NCBI GenBank assembly: GCA_902590695.1
Contig: CACIXR010000001.1
Location: 1 to 56,334, forward strand
Length of the DNA: 56,334 bases
Direction of reading: 5' to 3'
Origin: an uncultured Alphaproteobacteria bacterium
GTDB taxonomy: Bacteria > Pseudomonadota > Alphaproteobacteria > HIMB59 > GCA-002718135
Shown: in pieces, positions 8,949 to 19,057 of the stretch
How the letters are laid out: each line of letters begins with the position of its first letter
Numbering within the stretch: position 1 is the first letter of the stretch
Made by a program: the position numbers and the translations under genes
The notes under the pieces: generated by a model
What the model saw: the letters and a program-made list of their open reading frames with translations, nothing else
Databases searched by the model: none
What the model was told of the DNA's origin: nothing

Positions 8949-10139
8949 ATGAAAAAATTTTTTTTAAATGATCCTTATCTCTTAGTATACGGATTTGTCA
9001 TGGTCTTCTTTGCAAGTTTTGGACAGACTTTTTACATTGCACTATTTAACGATGATATTCGAAATCTATATAAAATAACAGATGGTGAGTTTGGATTAGT
9101 TTATGCCATAGCAACGCTTGTAAGTTCATTTTTATTTATAAACTTTGCTAAATTAATAGATAAAATTGATTTAAGATTATACTCCATAGGTATTATTCTT
9201 GGTTTAGCTTTTGCTTGCATTGGTTTTTATTTTATTTTCGATAATATTTTTCATCTTTTTCTTATTTTATTTTTATTACGTTTTTTTGGACAGGGAGCTA
9301 TGACACATGCCGGCTCAACTTCAATGGCAAGATATTTTTTAATTGATAGAGGTAAGGCAATATCTGTTGCAACACTTGGAGGAATGTTAGGTATAATGTT
9401 TTTACCAAAGATTATAGTTAATTTGGACTCATACTTTAATTTTAAAACTCTTTGGTTTTTAACAACTTTGACTCTTTTGATTTTAATACCAATAATATAC
9501 TTTATTCTTCATAATCAAAAAAGCAGGGATTCTGCTCTTCAAAAAAATATTGATAATGAAAAAACACATAAAAGTTGGTCTATTACAGAAATTTTAAAAG
9601 ACCGAGTTTTTTTCATTTATTTTCCATTAGCTGCAGCTTTTCCATTTATTGGTACTGGGCTAATGTTTCATCAGATTTATATTTTTGATGCTAAAGGGTG
9701 GACAATGGAAATGCTTGGAAACGGTTATATATATTTTGGATTATTTTCTATTTTAGGTTTATTAATAGGAGGACCCTTAATAGATAAGATAAATACAAAG
9801 AAAGCAATACCTTTTGTGCTATTACCTTTGTTACTCTGTATCATCATTCTTTTCTTCTTTAATAATTATTGGTCATTCGTGCTTTACATGTCTTTGTTTG
9901 GATTTAACTTAGGTTTATCAGCACCGTTTATGGGATCACTCTGGGCAGAAATTTACGGAGTGAAAAGTATTGGAACTGCTAAAGCTTTACTGCACGCAGT
10001 TGGGGTTTTTGCGAGTGCCTTATCGCCTGTAGTTTTTGGTTATATTATTGATTGGGGTTATGGAATATCAGTTATATTTTTAGTCAGCTCCATTATGATT
10101 GTTGTATCATCAATTTTACCTATAATTTATAAAACATGA
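8949..10139 (+). CDS. Major facilitator superfamily transporter
   Basis: A 396-residue integral membrane protein with about twelve hydrophobic segments, for example near residues 9-32, 42-64, 75-95, 100-120, 136-158 and 163-184. Six more follow a polar, charged loop of about 25 residues (KSRDSALQKNIDNEKTHKSW) at the midpoint. GKAISVATLGGMLGIMFLP near 130 resembles helix 5 motifs of oxalate/monocarboxylate-type MFS carriers. The substrate cannot be assigned. It overlaps a small ORF by four bases (ATGA) and starts six bases after the glycosylase gene, so the five genes 8271-12296 are probably one transcript. Confidence 0.85.
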   Translation: MKKFFLNDPYLLVYGFVMVFFASFGQTFYIALFNDDIRNLYKITDGEFGLVYAIATLVSSFLFINFAKLIDKIDLRLYSIGIILGLAFACIGFYFIFDNIFHLFLILFLLRFFGQGAMTHAGSTSMARYFLIDRGKAISVATLGGMLGIMFLPKIIVNLDSYFNFKTLWFLTTLTLLILIPIIYFILHNQKSRDSALQKNIDNEKTHKSWSITEILKDRVFFIYFPLAAAFPFIGTGLMFHQIYIFDAKGWTMEMLGNGYIYFGLFSILGLLIGGPLIDKINTKKAIPFVLLPLLLCIIILFFFNNYWSFVLYMSLFGFNLGLSAPFMGSLWAEIYGVKSIGTAKALLHAVGVFASALSPVVFGYIIDWGYGISVIFLVSSIMIVVSSILPIIYKT

Positions 10140-10276
10140 ATAAACAAATAATGGAGAGTCTTAATTTTCTAATCAAGGAGTATAAAAGATTAAAAAAGAA
10201 AAAAGAAAATAGAAGCATCAGCAGTGGTGAACTAGAAACTTTAAAACAACTTGAACAGTACTTAGGTAAAAAATAA
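10136..10276 (+). CDS. Small hypothetical protein, 46 residues, coupled on both sides
   Basis: I do not recognise this protein. The frame starts at an ATG overlapping the MFS stop (ATGA, 10136-10139) and ends in TAATG, sharing one base with the zapE ATG at 10276. It encodes 46 residues, with a second possible ATG five codons in (10151). The product is highly charged and probably helical. A central basic run (KRLKKKKENR) is followed by a leucine-bearing acidic helix (SGELETLKQLEQYLGKK), and there is no signal peptide or membrane segment. Exact coupling at both ends argues that it is translated. The opposite strand also has an open frame (10120..10344), which I consider spurious. Confidence 0.6.
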   Translation: MNKQIMESLNFLIKEYKRLKKKKENRSISSGELETLKQLEQYLGKK

Positions 10277-11313
10277 TGTTTAATGTTATTGATCAATACA
10301 ATAGTTTTGTTGAAAATAATTTTATTAAAAAAAATAAAGATCAAATTGAATTTTTAAAACAAGCAGATAATGTATGGTCATCTTTTAGTAAAACAAAGTT
10401 ATTTTTTAAGGATAAAATTTTCGAAGGAATTTATCTTTATGGTCAAGTTGGAACAGGAAAAACATTTTTATTAAATTTATTTTATCAAAATACTAAGATT
10501 GGAAAAAAAATTCATTTTAATAACTTAATGAATGAAATCCATGAACAAGTTAAAAAATCAGAAAATAAAGAACTTGCAATCGAAAACTATGTAAAAAATT
10601 TAAGTAGAGATTACAAAATAATATTTATTGATGAATTACATATATTTAATATTGTTGACGCACTAATAATAAAAAAAATATTTAATTATTTTTCTAAATA
10701 TAAAATATTTGTATTACTGTCGTCAAATTTTCATCCAGATAATTTATATAAAGACGGTTTACAAAGAAATGACTTTCTGCCATTTATTGATTTAGTTAAA
10801 AAAAATTTTTTTCTTTATGATATTAGTATTAAAACTGATTTTCGTCGACAAACGTTAAATCAATCAAAGACATATTTCACACCTATAACAACTGAAACGT
10901 CAAATGAATTTGAAAAATTATTTAATCGCTTTGTAGACCCTTCCCATTTAACAACTGTAAAAATAAAATCTAAAAGTCGTGAACTAGAGTTTGATAAATG
11001 TACATCAAATTTAATGATGATAGATTTTGAAAATCTTTGTGAAGTAAATTTTGGTAATGAAGATTACAAAAATATTGCAGATAAATTTAAGTTGGTATTT
11101 TTAAAAAATGTTCCTGAATTTGATAATCAGAAAAAAGATGCATGCAGAAGATTTATTGGATTAATTGACATGTTATATGAAAATAATTGTTCAATTGTAA
11201 TTTTAGCATCAAAACCTATAAATTCATTAAATAATATAAATAGTTTAGCAGAAGAATTTAAAAGAACTGCTAGCAGATTATATGAAATGACCATAGTAAA
11301 ACCAGATTCATGA
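10276..11313 (+). CDS. zapE: AFG1/ZapE-family ATPase
   Basis: ZapE is an AAA-like ATPase linked to the Z-ring in E. coli; its mitochondrial relative Afg1 acts in protein quality control. The 345-residue product has a Walker A loop GQVGTGKT at 56-63, Walker B IIFIDELHI near 115, and the sensor-like VLLSSNFHPDNLYKDGLQR near 150. It ends in the family-typical EEFKRTASRLYEM. In alphaproteobacteria this gene often sits near sdh, mdh or sucCD, as here. Its ATG overlaps the stop of the small ORF, and its last four bases overlap the start of the following hydrolase. Confidence 0.9.
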   Translation: MFNVIDQYNSFVENNFIKKNKDQIEFLKQADNVWSSFSKTKLFFKDKIFEGIYLYGQVGTGKTFLLNLFYQNTKIGKKIHFNNLMNEIHEQVKKSENKELAIENYVKNLSRDYKIIFIDELHIFNIVDALIIKKIFNYFSKYKIFVLLSSNFHPDNLYKDGLQRNDFLPFIDLVKKNFFLYDISIKTDFRRQTLNQSKTYFTPITTETSNEFEKLFNRFVDPSHLTTVKIKSKSRELEFDKCTSNLMMIDFENLCEVNFGNEDYKNIADKFKLVFLKNVPEFDNQKKDACRRFIGLIDMLYENNCSIVILASKPINSLNNINSLAEEFKRTASRLYEMTIVKPDS

Positions 11314-12296
11314 AATACTTAATCAGATTTTTAGTAAGTTCAGTAGTTTTATTAATAGTAGTTTATTTTACTGCAGGTTTTTATGTTGCTTATCAAATTT
11401 TAAAAATAGATCCAACTTGTGGTTTACATGAAGGATCTCTTCCTAACTCATGGAGTACAACAGTTGACTCACATGAATATTCTATTCTTGCACGACAAAA
11501 AGTAAGAGAAAATTTTAACTTTAAAGACTATTATTTAGATGAATGGCAGGATGTATACTTTCAATCTCGTGACTCAGACATCAAGATTAATGGATGGCTG
11601 TTTAATTATTTTCCAAATAGACCAATTATAATTGTAACACATGGTATAAGCCCGAATGGTAAATGTAAGTCTGAAGCAAATCTTATTGCAAGTTTTTTAG
11701 TTAATAAAAAATTTAATGTTCTTACGATAGATTTAAGAAACTACGGCCAAAGTGATACTGTAAGTAGTTATGATGATTTAGGTTTAAAGTCATATAATGA
11801 TATTCTTGGTGCATTTGATTTTTTAAAAAAAATTGGTTTCAAGTCTAATAGTATTGGATTACATGGAATATCTCTTGGTGCAAGCACCTCTATTTTTGCA
11901 GCACATGCAGAACCGGAAATAGGTGCAGTGTGGGCAGATAGTTCACTTGCTGAATTTAATATGATTTTAAAAGATGAAATAGCAAGATATGGTCTTGCTA
12001 TAGAATTTGGGCCAGTAGTTAGTTTAGCTGGAAGAATCTTAACTGAAACAGATCCAAGAGAATTATCTCCAGCTAAAAAATTATCAAAGAACCAATATTA
12101 TTTTTTTACTCATGGCGACTCTGATACAAGAATCTTAACAAGACACTTTAATTATTTTAAAGAATACACAAATCAAAATAAAATTAATGCTGAGTTTTGG
12201 TTAGTTGAAGACTCTTATCATGTAGATGCTATGTTTAAATATCCCGAAGTATACTCCAAAAAGATGGAAGAATTTTTTAATAAAAATTTAAAGTAG
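11310..12296 (+). CDS. Membrane-anchored alpha/beta hydrolase
   Basis: A serine hydrolase of unknown substrate, resembling the Bem46/YqkD group. The 328-residue protein starts with one hydrophobic helix (about 5-28), so the catalytic domain probably faces the periplasm as a signal-anchored protein. The oxyanion region is IIVTHGISPNG near 108. The nucleophile elbow is GISLGAS near 190, the acid is probably in THGDSDTRI near 270, and the histidine is in EDSYHVDAMF near 305. It overlaps zapE by four bases (ATGA). The TAG stop lies within the base of the RNA candidate that follows, so the RNA is processed from or starts at the end of this gene. Confidence 0.82.
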   Translation: MKYLIRFLVSSVVLLIVVYFTAGFYVAYQILKIDPTCGLHEGSLPNSWSTTVDSHEYSILARQKVRENFNFKDYYLDEWQDVYFQSRDSDIKINGWLFNYFPNRPIIIVTHGISPNGKCKSEANLIASFLVNKKFNVLTIDLRNYGQSDTVSSYDDLGLKSYNDILGAFDFLKKIGFKSNSIGLHGISLGASTSIFAAHAEPEIGAVWADSSLAEFNMILKDEIARYGLAIEFGPVVSLAGRILTETDPRELSPAKKLSKNQYYFFTHGDSDTRILTRHFNYFKEYTNQNKINAEFWLVEDSYHVDAMFKYPEVYSKKMEEFFNKNLK

Positions 12297-12433
12297 GCCG
12301 GACTCTAAAACTAGTTTGTACCTTGGCAGACACCTCTCTAGAATAAGAAACTCAACTAATTATCAAACGGCGGGTAAGATAATTAAAATTCTTGGCGTTC
12401 CTCCGAAGCTAAGAAACGAGTATTATCCGGCTT
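12295..12433 (+). ncRNA. ssrS: Rod-shaped RNA candidate, probably 6S RNA (ssrS)
   Basis: 6S RNA binds RNA polymerase holoenzyme by imitating an open promoter. Hand folding of this stretch gives one long rod. The closing stem is GCCGGA/TCCGGC (12297-12302 with 12426-12431). CTC/GAG follows across a five-base bulge, then CTTGGC/GCTAAG (12322-12327 with 12408-12413). A large open region has about 15 bases on each side. The upper stem is AAGAA/TTCTT and TAATTATC/GATAATTA, closed by a G-rich loop. The right side of the bubble (GTTCCTCCGAAGCTAAG) resembles the E. coli 6S segment GTCCGTCCGAGAAGCC. Stem, central bubble, stem is the 6S plan, although 139 bases is short. No U-tract terminator is visible. 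Strand is inferred from the 6S likeness. Confidence 0.5.
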
Positions 12434-12626
12434 ATTAAGAGTAATATCTATCTATTTAAAATTCAAGATTTTTAGTTAAATTTGGCATTAAATTCGGATG
12501 ATTTTCATAAAATTTGGCACTTTTTATCAACATTTTACAAACTTCCGTGATAGTAAGAAAAAAATAACTAAACCATTAATATTTTGAAATTTGAAGAAAA
12601 ATACTTACTTATGAAACATAAAAAAA
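12434..12626 (+). promoter_or_regulatory. sdhC upstream region with direct repeat AAATTTGGCA
   Basis: This non-coding stretch separates the RNA candidate from the TCA operon and must hold the sdh promoter. The ten-base word AAATTTGGCA occurs twice, at 12478-12487 and 12510-12519, spaced 32 bases start to start, about three helical turns. That spacing would suit a regulator binding one DNA face. The first copy contains TTGGCA, which could be a -35 element with CATAAA (12506-12511) as a weak -10 at 18 bases. I cannot fix a transcription start. No terminator-like hairpin with a T run is visible. Confidence 0.35.
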
Positions 12627-13007
12627 ATGAAAAAAATGACTGATAATAGACCATTATCACCTCACCTATCTATTCACAAAAGAGTACTTACAGCAGTATT
12701 TTCAATTTTTCATAGGATATCTGGAATAGGATTAAGTGTGGGTGCACTATTAATTTCAATTTGGTTTTTTTTAATTAGTTTTGGTCCCGAATTTTATATT
12801 TATTTTGAAACTCTATCTAAGAGTATTTTTTTTAAACTAGTTCTAATGATTTGGACTGTCGGTATTTTTTACCATTTATTTAATGGATGTAGAAAATTAT
12901 ATTGGTCATTCGGTATTGGAATGGAATTATCTCAAGTATATAAATCGGGTTATGCAGTTATATGTTTAACTTTAATTTCTAGTTTAGTTGTCTGGTACTT
13001 CGCATGA
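12627..13007 (+). CDS. sdhC: Succinate dehydrogenase cytochrome b556 subunit
   Basis: SdhC is one of two membrane anchors of complex II and carries a haem b ligand. The 126-residue product has the N-terminal signature RPLSPHLSIHKR, then SIFHRISGIGLS (residues 29-40), where the conserved Ser and Arg line the quinone site. YHLFNGCRKLYW near 88 supplies the haem histidine. Three hydrophobic helices are evident. The ATG at 12636 is an alternative start three codons later. sdhD overlaps by four bases. This is the first gene of a ten-gene TCA block running to 24573. Confidence 0.95.
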   Translation: MKKMTDNRPLSPHLSIHKRVLTAVFSIFHRISGIGLSVGALLISIWFFLISFGPEFYIYFETLSKSIFFKLVLMIWTVGIFYHLFNGCRKLYWSFGIGMELSQVYKSGYAVICLTLISSLVVWYFA

Positions 13008-13333
13008 AAAATTATGCTTTTAAATGGCTAACCCAAAGAATTACTGCTTCAATTTTAATACCATTGACGTTCTGGTTTATATACTCTGCAATATCATTAT
13101 CAAAGATGAATTATTCTGAAATAGAAATTTTTTTTCAATCCTATGTTAATGCATTCTTATTTTTTGTGATGATGCAATCTATGCTTCTGCATTCAAAATT
13201 AGGACTGCAAACAATTATTGAAGATTATGTCACATCGAAAAAGACAGCCAAATTTATTATAGTATCAGTTAATTTTCTTGTTTATTTTATCATGATTTTA
13301 ATTACTGTAAATTTAGTGAGAATGGTGTTTTAA
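13004..13333 (+). CDS. sdhD: Succinate dehydrogenase membrane anchor subunit
   Basis: SdhD pairs with SdhC to hold the SdhAB catalytic part on the membrane and form the ubiquinone site. The 109-residue product has three hydrophobic helices (about 15-32, 45-70, 83-106). It has the N-terminal WLTQRITASILIP segment and the family motif HSKLGLQTIIEDYV near 64, whose His is the haem ligand and whose Asp-Tyr pair lies at the quinone site. Its ATG overlaps the sdhC stop, and sdhA starts at the base after its own stop. Confidence 0.93.
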   Translation: MKNYAFKWLTQRITASILIPLTFWFIYSAISLSKMNYSEIEIFFQSYVNAFLFFVMMQSMLLHSKLGLQTIIEDYVTSKKTAKFIIVSVNFLVYFIMILITVNLVRMVF

Positions 13334-15127
13334 ATGACTAATTCATACAAAATTATTGATCACCATTATGACGTTGTAGTTGTTGGAGCTGGTGGGTCAG
13401 GACTGAGAGCTACGCTTGGATGTGCTGAATCTGGATTAAAAACAGCCTGTATATCAAAAGTTTTTCCAACAAGAAGTCATACTGTTGCAGCACAAGGTGG
13501 AATTGGAGCAGCACTAGGTAATATGGGTGAAGATAATTGGAAGTGGCACATGTATGATACAGTTAAGGGTTCCGATTGGCTTGGTGATCAAGATGCAATT
13601 GAATACTTATGTTCTAAAGCCCCTGAAGCAGTAATTGAACTTGAAGAATATGGCATGCCATTTAGTAGAACAGATGATGGCAAGATCTATCAAAGACCTT
13701 TTGGTGGACACTTAACCAATAATGGCGAGGGAGCTCCTGCTATGAGAGCTTGTGCAGCAGCTGATAGAACAGGACATGCTTTACTCCATACCCTTTATCA
13801 GCAATCACTTAAAAATAATGTAGAATTTTATATTGAATATTTTGTTTTAGATTTAATTTCTGATGATCAAGGTAATTGCATTGGTGTGGTAACATGGTGC
13901 TTAGAGGATGGATCAATCCATCGATTTTTATCTCATCAAACTATTCTAGCTACTGGTGGATATGGAAGAGCTTACTTCTCATCCACAAGTGCTCACATTT
14001 GTACTGGTGACGGTAGTGCAATGGCTTTAAGACAAAACTTACCTCTTTCTGATATGGAATTTATTCAGTTCCATCCAACAGGAGTTTATGGTGCAGGAGT
14101 GTTGATCACTGAGGGAGCAAGAGGAGAAGGTGGATATTTAACTAATAGTGATGGTGAAAGATTTATGGAAAGATATGCTCCAAATGCAAAAGATCTAGCA
14201 TCAAGGGATGTAGTAAGCAGAGCAATGACTATTGAAATTAGTGAAAATAGAGGCTGTGGAGATAAAGCCGATCATGTGCTACTTCATCTTGAGCACATTG
14301 ATGCTGATACATTACATAAAAGATTACCTGGTATTTCAGAAACTGCAAAAATATTTGCCGGAGTTGATCTAACTAAAGATCCAATACCAGTTCTTCCAAC
14401 AGTTCATTATAATATGGGTGGTATACCGACAAATTATAGAACAGAAGTTCTAAGGCCAACAAATGAAAACCCAGATAATGTATGTGAAGGTTTAATGGCT
14501 GTTGGTGAGGCTGCATGTGTTTCTGTACACGGTGCTAATAGATTAGGCACAAATTCATTAATCGATCTTGTTGTTTTTGGCAAAGCAGCTAGTTTAACAT
14601 GTAAAGAAAAAGTAAAACCAAATTCTAAAAAAATTGAAATTAGTAAATCAAAAACAGATAATATTATTGAGCGATTTGACAAGATTAGAAACAGCAAAGG
14701 AAACTCTACAACTGGAGAACTTCGTACTTCTATGCAACATATAATGCAGCAAAAATGCGCAGTATTTAGAACACATGATCTCATATCAAAAGGTATTGAA
14801 GAATATTCAAAAGTTGAGAGCTCAATGGATGACATAGATATTAAAGACAAATCATTAATCTTTAATACGGACTTGGTCGAAGCTTTAGAGTTACACAATT
14901 TAATGGCACAATCAAAAGTTACTCTTCATTCTGCGTTAAATCGAACTGAAAGTAGAGGTGCACATGCAAGAGAAGATTATAAAGAAAGAGATGATAATAA
15001 TTGGTTAGTTCACTCTTTAGCTTGGTTAAACGATAAGGGAGATGTGAGTATGGGTTCCAGAGGTGTTCATATGAATACTCTAACTAATCATGTTCAACCA
15101 ATACCACCTAAAAGAAGAGTTTACTAA
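13334..15127 (+). CDS. sdhA: Succinate dehydrogenase flavoprotein subunit
   Basis: SdhA oxidises succinate to fumarate with covalently bound FAD. The 597-residue protein is the normal length. It has the FAD dinucleotide fold [15 protein letters not shown] near 16 and [13 protein letters not shown] with the flavinylated histidine at about H49. [13 protein letters not shown] comes near 246, and [11 protein letters not shown] near 260 bears the catalytic arginine region. The C-terminal half has the family motif [11 protein letters not shown]. Its stop overlaps the sdhB ATG by one base. Nothing is missing from the active site. Confidence 0.98.
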   Translation: MTNSYKIIDHHYDVVVVGAGGSGLRATLGCAESGLKTACISKVFPTRSHTVAAQGGIGAALGNMGEDNWKWHMYDTVKGSDWLGDQDAIEYLCSKAPEAVIELEEYGMPFSRTDDGKIYQRPFGGHLTNNGEGAPAMRACAAADRTGHALLHTLYQQSLKNNVEFYIEYFVLDLISDDQGNCIGVVTWCLEDGSIHRFLSHQTILATGGYGRAYFSSTSAHICTGDGSAMALRQNLPLSDMEFIQFHPTGVYGAGVLITEGARGEGGYLTNSDGERFMERYAPNAKDLASRDVVSRAMTIEISENRGCGDKADHVLLHLEHIDADTLHKRLPGISETAKIFAGVDLTKDPIPVLPTVHYNMGGIPTNYRTEVLRPTNENPDNVCEGLMAVGEAACVSVHGANRLGTNSLIDLVVFGKAASLTCKEKVKPNSKKIEISKSKTDNIIERFDKIRNSKGNSTTGELRTSMQHIMQQKCAVFRTHDLISKGIEEYSKVESSMDDIDIKDKSLIFNTDLVEALELHNLMAQSKVTLHSALNRTESRGAHAREDYKERDDNNWLVHSLAWLNDKGDVSMGSRGVHMNTLTNHVQPIPPKRRVY

Positions 15128-15915
15128 TGGCTCAGTTTACACTTCCTGCAAATTCAAAAATAACTAAGGGGAAAACTCACCAACTAAAAGAACCTGCAAA
15201 CGATCCGAAGAAACTTGCAATCTACAGATGGGATCCCGAAGATGATAAAAATCCTAGGATAGATAATTATGAGATAGATCAAGAAAAGTGTGGCCCAATG
15301 GTTTTAGACGCACTTATGAAAATAAAAAACGAAATTGATCCAACTTTAACATTTAGAAGATCTTGCAGAGAAGGAGTTTGTGGTTCTTGTGCTATGAATA
15401 TTGATGGTGTTAACACATTAGCATGTTTGAAAAGTATGTCTGATATTAAGAATGAAATAAAAATTTACCCTCTTCCACATATGCGTGTAGTAAAAGATTT
15501 AGTTCCAGACCTTAGTAAGGCTTATGAGCAACTGGCTTCCATTAAACCTTGGTTGCAGCGTGAAAAAACAAATGAAGAAAAAAACTCAGGAGACGAAAAA
15601 AAACAATCACCAAAAGATAGAGAAAAACTAGATGGCAAATGGGAGTGTGTATTATGTTTTTGCTGTACTACTTCTTGTCCAAGTTATTGGTGGAATGGAG
15701 ATGAGTATCTAGGACCTGCAGTCCTTTTACAAGCAGCAAGATGGGTAAGTGACTCTAGAGACACAGAAAGAAAAGAGAGATTAAAAGCAATAAATGATTC
15801 ATTAAAACTTTATAGATGTCATTCAATAATGAATTGTACTAGGTCTTGTCCTAAAGGTCTAAATCCAGCCAAAGAAATTGCTGGACTTAAAAAGGCTATT
15901 GTTACAGAATTGTAA
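15127..15915 (+). CDS. sdhB: Succinate dehydrogenase iron-sulfur subunit
   Basis: SdhB passes electrons from FAD to ubiquinone through three iron-sulfur centres. The 262-residue product shows the [2Fe-2S] set CREGVCGSC plus a later Cys (LACLK). The [4Fe-4S] set is [16 protein letters not shown] near 177, and the [3Fe-4S]/[4Fe-4S] set is [17 protein letters not shown] near 233. An insertion of about 20 polar residues ([18 protein letters not shown]) lies before the second cluster, a slightly longer linker than usual. mdh begins 18 bases downstream. Confidence 0.97.
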   Translation: MAQFTLPANSKITKGKTHQLKEPANDPKKLAIYRWDPEDDKNPRIDNYEIDQEKCGPMVLDALMKIKNEIDPTLTFRRSCREGVCGSCAMNIDGVNTLACLKSMSDIKNEIKIYPLPHMRVVKDLVPDLSKAYEQLASIKPWLQREKTNEEKNSGDEKKQSPKDREKLDGKWECVLCFCCTTSCPSYWWNGDEYLGPAVLLQAARWVSDSRDTERKERLKAINDSLKLYRCHSIMNCTRSCPKGLNPAKEIAGLKKAIVTEL

Positions 15916-15933
15916 TTAAAGTATAAAACTTAA

Positions 15934-16896
<963 letters not shown>

Positions 16897-16937
16897 TTGT
16901 ATTTTTCATCTAATCTAACTATTACCTTTTTATCAAA

Positions 16938-18122
16938 ATGAATTTGCATGAATACCAAGCTAAAGATCTACTAAGAAAGTACAATCTACCTATACTTGAA
17001 GGCAAAAGTTACATTGAAAATGTTGATGATTTAGAAAAAGATTTACAAAATATAAAAGGACCACCTTGGGTTATTAAATCACAGATACATGCTGGAGGAA
17101 GAGGAGCAGGGAAATTTTTAAAACCATTTAATACAAAAGGTGGAGTACAAATAACAGAATCAATTGATGATGTGCAAAAAATTGCAAAAGGAATGATGGG
17201 TAACATATTGATTACAAAACAAACAGGTAATGAGGGAAAGTTAGTAAATAGAATTTATTTAGAAGCTGGATGCGAAATTGATAGGGAATATTATTTAAGT
17301 ATTCTTCTTGATAGGAATCAATCTAAATTAATGATGATGGTATCTGATGCTGGTGGTGTAGACATAGAGGATGTAGCTGAGAAAACACCAGAAAGAATTC
17401 AATATGTTTACTTTGATAACTTAGAAGATTTTACAATTAGTGATAGTCTTCAAAATAAATTAAATTTTTCTATTAATGAGTTTAACCAATTTAAAGAAAT
17501 TGTCTCAAATTTATGTAAAGCCTATGTCGAAATAGATGCTTCTTTAATTGAAATTAATCCTCTAGTTGTGACAAAAGATGAAAAACTAATTCTTTTAGAT
17601 GCTAAAATTAATATTGATGATAATGCTCTGTATAGACAGTCTGACATTGAAAAATTAAAAGATACTTCAGAAGAAAATGATTTAGAACTTGAAGCTTCTG
17701 AAAACGATATGGTTTACATTAAACTAGATGGAAAAATAGGCTGTATGGTTAACGGAGCTGGGCTAGCTATGGCAACTATGGATATTATTAAACAATTTGG
17801 AATGGAGCCAGCCAATTTTTTAGATTTAGGTGGTACAGCAAATAAAGAAAGAGCCATTAAAGCTTTCAAGATTATTCAATCAGATAAAAATGTGAAATCT
17901 GTCTTCATAAATATTTTTGGAGGAATCATCCATTGTGATATGATTGCCAACGGCATCATTGATGCAATTAAAGAATTAGATTTTAAACTTCCTGTTGTTG
18001 TACGTTTTCAAGGAACAAATTCTAAAGAGGGAAGAGACATTATAAATAATTCATCATTAGGATTAATTTCAATTGATGATTTTTCAAATGCAGCTCAGAA
18101 AGCTGTGGAGTTATCAGAATAG
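16938..18122 (+). CDS. sucC: Succinyl-CoA synthetase beta subunit (ADP-forming type)
   Basis: SucC binds nucleotide and succinate in succinyl-CoA synthetase, making ATP or GTP from succinyl-CoA. The 394-residue protein starts [15 protein letters not shown], the family opening, and contains [15 protein letters not shown] of the ATP-grasp domain near 46. Its C-terminal half has [16 protein letters not shown] near 268 and [11 protein letters not shown] near 293, then [17 protein letters not shown] near 327. The TAG stop shares its final G with the sucD GTG start at 18122, so subunit production is tightly coupled. Confidence 0.97.
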   Translation: MNLHEYQAKDLLRKYNLPILEGKSYIENVDDLEKDLQNIKGPPWVIKSQIHAGGRGAGKFLKPFNTKGGVQITESIDDVQKIAKGMMGNILITKQTGNEGKLVNRIYLEAGCEIDREYYLSILLDRNQSKLMMMVSDAGGVDIEDVAEKTPERIQYVYFDNLEDFTISDSLQNKLNFSINEFNQFKEIVSNLCKAYVEIDASLIEINPLVVTKDEKLILLDAKINIDDNALYRQSDIEKLKDTSEENDLELEASENDMVYIKLDGKIGCMVNGAGLAMATMDIIKQFGMEPANFLDLGGTANKERAIKAFKIIQSDKNVKSVFINIFGGIIHCDMIANGIIDAIKELDFKLPVVVRFQGTNSKEGRDIINNSSLGLISIDDFSNAAQKAVELSE

Positions 18123-19006
18123 TGTCAATTTTAGTTAATAAAAATACTAGACTTATTTGCCAAGGCTTTACTGGTTCACAAGGAACATATCATTCTGATC
18201 AAGCTATAGCATATGGTACAAACCTTGTAGGTGGTGTAACGCCTGGTAAAGGAGGGCAGACCCATTTAAATTTACCGGTGTTTAATACCGTTGCTGATGC
18301 AGTTAAACAAACTGAAGCAAACGCAACAGTCATTTATGTGCCCGCTAAGTTTGCTGCTAAAGCAATCCACGAAGCTTTAGATGCAAACATTGAATTAATT
18401 GTATGCATTACAGAAGGTATTCCAGTCTTAGATATGATTGATATAAAAAAAAGAATTATTAACAATAAAACATATTTGATTGGGCCAAACTGCCCAGGTT
18501 TAATAACACCTTCCGAATGTAAGATTGGTATCATGCCTGGTTTCATCCATAAAAAAGGTAAAATAGGTATTGTGAGTAGATCAGGAACATTAACTTATGA
18601 AGCTGTTGCACAAACAACAGAGGTAGGATTAGGTCAATCAACATGTGTTGGTATTGGTGGAGACCCAATACACGGTATGGATTTTGTAGATTGTATAAAG
18701 TTATTTTTAGAAGACGATGAGACTGAGGGAATATTAATGATAGGTGAAATTGGTGGCGAGGAGGAAGAAAATGCGGCAGAATTTATTTCAAATTCAAAAA
18801 GAAAAAAACCAGTTTCAGCATTTATAGCTGGACAATCTGCTCCTAAAGGAAAACGTATGGGTCATGCAGGTGCTATCGTTTCAGGTTCAAAAGGTACAGC
18901 ACATTCCAAAATTAAATCTTTAGAAAATGCTGGAGTTTTGGTTTCAAAATCCCCGGCATCATTGGGAAAAACTATGAAATTAGCAATGCAAAATAGGAAT
19001 AATTAG
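18122..19006 (+). CDS. sucD: Succinyl-CoA synthetase alpha subunit
   Basis: SucD binds CoA and carries the phosphohistidine of succinyl-CoA synthetase. The 294-residue protein begins at a GTG (18122), which overlaps the sucC stop and gives [18 protein letters not shown]; no ATG lies nearby in frame. CoA-binding [14 protein letters not shown] is near 15, [16 protein letters not shown] near 38, [10 protein letters not shown] near 122 and the active-site histidine in GHAGAIVSG near 247. About 50 bases separate it from sucA. Confidence 0.97.
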   Translation: MSILVNKNTRLICQGFTGSQGTYHSDQAIAYGTNLVGGVTPGKGGQTHLNLPVFNTVADAVKQTEANATVIYVPAKFAAKAIHEALDANIELIVCITEGIPVLDMIDIKKRIINNKTYLIGPNCPGLITPSECKIGIMPGFIHKKGKIGIVSRSGTLTYEAVAQTTEVGLGQSTCVGIGGDPIHGMDFVDCIKLFLEDDETEGILMIGEIGGEEEENAAEFISNSKRKKPVSAFIAGQSAPKGKRMGHAGAIVSGSKGTAHSKIKSLENAGVLVSKSPASLGKTMKLAMQNRNN

Positions 19007-19057
19007 TTTCCATTAGTATGATTGTTATGCGAAATGGTTTTAGTTTAATAGAATTCT

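Noticed and set aside
10120-10344. 74-codon minus-strand frame across the small ORF and zapE start
   Set aside because: The translation is Phe/Leu/Ile-rich, as expected for the complement of AT-rich lysine-rich coding sequence, and the plus-strand ORF is coupled on both sides.
12513-12530. Sigma-54-like TGGCAC site
   Set aside because: The GC element expected about five bases later (TTGC-type) is absent, so only half the pattern is there.
12611-12643. Ten-codon leader ORF overlapping the sdhC start
   Set aside because: Composed of Lys/Asn codons from A-rich sequence, lacks a ribosome site and runs past the sdhC ATG; probably chance.
14434-14898. 154-codon open frame antisense to sdhA
   Set aside because: It is fully inside a secure gene with no family resemblance; chance openness in low-GC DNA.
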